DNA of 5,828 nucleotides from Thiohalobacter sp. GTDB taxonomy: Bacteria > Pseudomonadota > Gammaproteobacteria > DSM-19610. Numbering within the stretch: position 1 is the first letter of the stretch; the number at the start of each line of letters is the position of its first letter. A program made the translations under genes and the position numbers. Positions 5,124-5,828 of this stretch are shown piece after piece. The DNA is taken from the NCBI GenBank assembly GCA_027080445.1, contig JALWRY010000234.1, positions 1-5,828 of the forward strand, in the 5' to 3' direction. The notes under the pieces were generated by a model, which saw only the letters and a program-made list of their open reading frames with translations, ran no database searches and had not been told where the DNA came from.

Positions 5124-5828
5124 TTGAAACACTTGATCCTGCTCACCGCACTGCTGTTTTCCTGCCTGACCGCCCAGGCGGCGGTTAAGGGGGAAGTTCT
5201 TCACTACCGCGTGGATGGCAAACCGTTCACCGGCTATCTTGCCTACGATGACGCCATCAGCGGAAAACGCCCCGGTATCCTGGTGGTGCACGAATGGTGG
5301 GGACATAACGCCTACGCCCGCAAGCGCGCCGACCAGCTTGCCGCCCTGGGATATACCGCGCTGGCACTCGATATGTATGGCACAGGTAAACAGGCCGATC
5401 ATCCTGATGACGCCAAAAAATTCATGCAGGCGGTGCTCGGCAACCTGCCGCAAGCGGAAAAGCGTTTTAACGCGGCAAAGAACTTGCTGGAGCACCACAG
5501 TACCGTCGACAAGGACAGAATCGCTGCGATCGGTTACTGCTTCGGGGGCGGTATTGTGCTGCACATGGCACGCGCCGGGGCGGATCTGGACGGTGTCGTG
5601 AGTTTTCATGGCATGCTCGGGACGAAACAACCGGCGGCACCCAACACGATCAAGGCCAGAATACGCGTTTTCACCGGCGCCGCCGCTCCCTTCTCGCCCC
5701 CCGAACTGGTCGCGTCCTTCGAAAAAGAGATGCAGGCGGCGGGCGCTGACTTTCAGGTCACACGCTACCCCGGGGTCAAGCACAGCTTCACCAACCCCGA
5801 AGCCGACGCGTTCGCCAAACGCTTCAAC
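5124..5828 (+). CDS. Secreted dienelactone hydrolase-family protein (3' end outside window)
   Basis: The frame stays open to the window edge and gives 235 residues of an alpha/beta-hydrolase of the dienelactone hydrolase family. The TTG start gives MKHLILLTALLFSCLTAQA, a classic signal peptide with cleavage after the AQA at 17-19, so the protein should be periplasmic. No Met occurs between this TTG and the conserved HEWWG motif. HEWWG at 56-60 supplies Glu57, GYCFGGG at 137-143 supplies the nucleophile Cys139, and KHSFTNPEAD at 219-228 supplies His220. The catalytic Asp expected before PF in a GADDPFVPPE-like motif is Ala188 here (GAAAPFSPPE, 185-194). The enzyme may therefore be weakened, use another acid, or do something else. 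Substrates of secreted members are mostly unknown; the classical enzyme opens dienelactones in chloroaromatic breakdown. The gene lies 48 bases after the AraC gene, with no terminator or clear promoter between. Confidence 0.88.
   Translation, partial: MKHLILLTALLFSCLTAQAAVKGEVLHYRVDGKPFTGYLAYDDAISGKRPGILVVHEWWGHNAYARKRADQLAALGYTALALDMYGTGKQADHPDDAKKFMQAVLGNLPQAEKRFNAAKNLLEHHSTVDKDRIAAIGYCFGGGIVLHMARAGADLDGVVSFHGMLGTKQPAAPNTIKARIRVFTGAAAPFSPPELVASFEKEMQAAGADFQVTRYPGVKHSFTNPEADAFAKRFN

Noticed and set aside
5157..5167. Possible lipoprotein signal at Cys14 of the hydrolase.
   Set aside because: The residues before it (LFS) do not fit a lipobox, with Phe at -2, and an AQA signal peptidase I site follows at 17-19.
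4902..5783. A 293-codon open frame on the minus strand, opposite the AraC 3' end and the hydrolase gene.
   Set aside because: The plus strand here encodes clear AraC and dienelactone hydrolase motifs. The minus product has no recognisable domain, and long antisense frames are common in GC-rich coding DNA.
1..5828. CRISPR arrays, tRNA or rRNA genes and riboswitches.
   Set aside because: No regularly spaced repeats, cloverleaf-like segments or conserved leader structures were seen on either strand.

Overview
The window looks like a piece of a proteobacterial chromosome, most likely gammaproteobacterial. The base composition is moderately GC-rich by eye, genes are tightly packed with Shine-Dalgarno sites, and the families present (YceI, HxlR, AraC, GST, MAPEG, secreted dienelactone hydrolase) are common in that group. 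No species can be named from the sequence alone. There are seven complete protein genes, one gene cut by the right edge, and the 3' tail of a transposase cut by the left edge.

Left region (1-2515, + strand). The first ~125 bases are the right end of an apparent IS4-family insertion sequence: the last 34 codons of a transposase, then a likely terminal inverted repeat. About 30 bases later a three-gene run begins: a periplasmic YceI-family protein (158-754), a polytopic membrane protein of unknown function (773-1555) and a secreted metallo-beta-lactamase-fold hydrolase with a full zinc ligand set (1586-2515). Spacings of 18 and 30 bases suggest one transcript acting at the cell envelope. There is almost no room for a native promoter between the insertion sequence and yceI.

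Centre (2516-3805). A 123-base convergent gap separates this run from a minus-strand pair: a soluble glutathione S-transferase (3084-3695) followed by a MAPEG membrane protein (2639-3052). The pair is transcribed divergently from an HxlR-type regulator. The 110-base divergent region holds a perfect 25-bp dyad and, 37 bp away, a second copy with the same 8-9-8 half-site geometry. These are very likely the operators for the HxlR protein.

Right region (3806-5828, + strand). The HxlR regulator (3806-4165, three N-terminal cysteines) is followed 7 bases later by an AraC-family regulator (4173-5075). After 48 bases comes a secreted dienelactone hydrolase-family protein (5124 to beyond the window), which starts with TTG. 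It keeps the family Glu, Cys and His positions but has Ala where the catalytic Asp is expected.

Taken together, the right half reads as an electrophile or thiol-stress detoxification locus: a cysteine-bearing repressor controlling a soluble GST and a membrane glutathione-linked protein, with a second regulator and a hydrolase alongside. The combination and the twin operators are the most interesting content. The functional link is inference.
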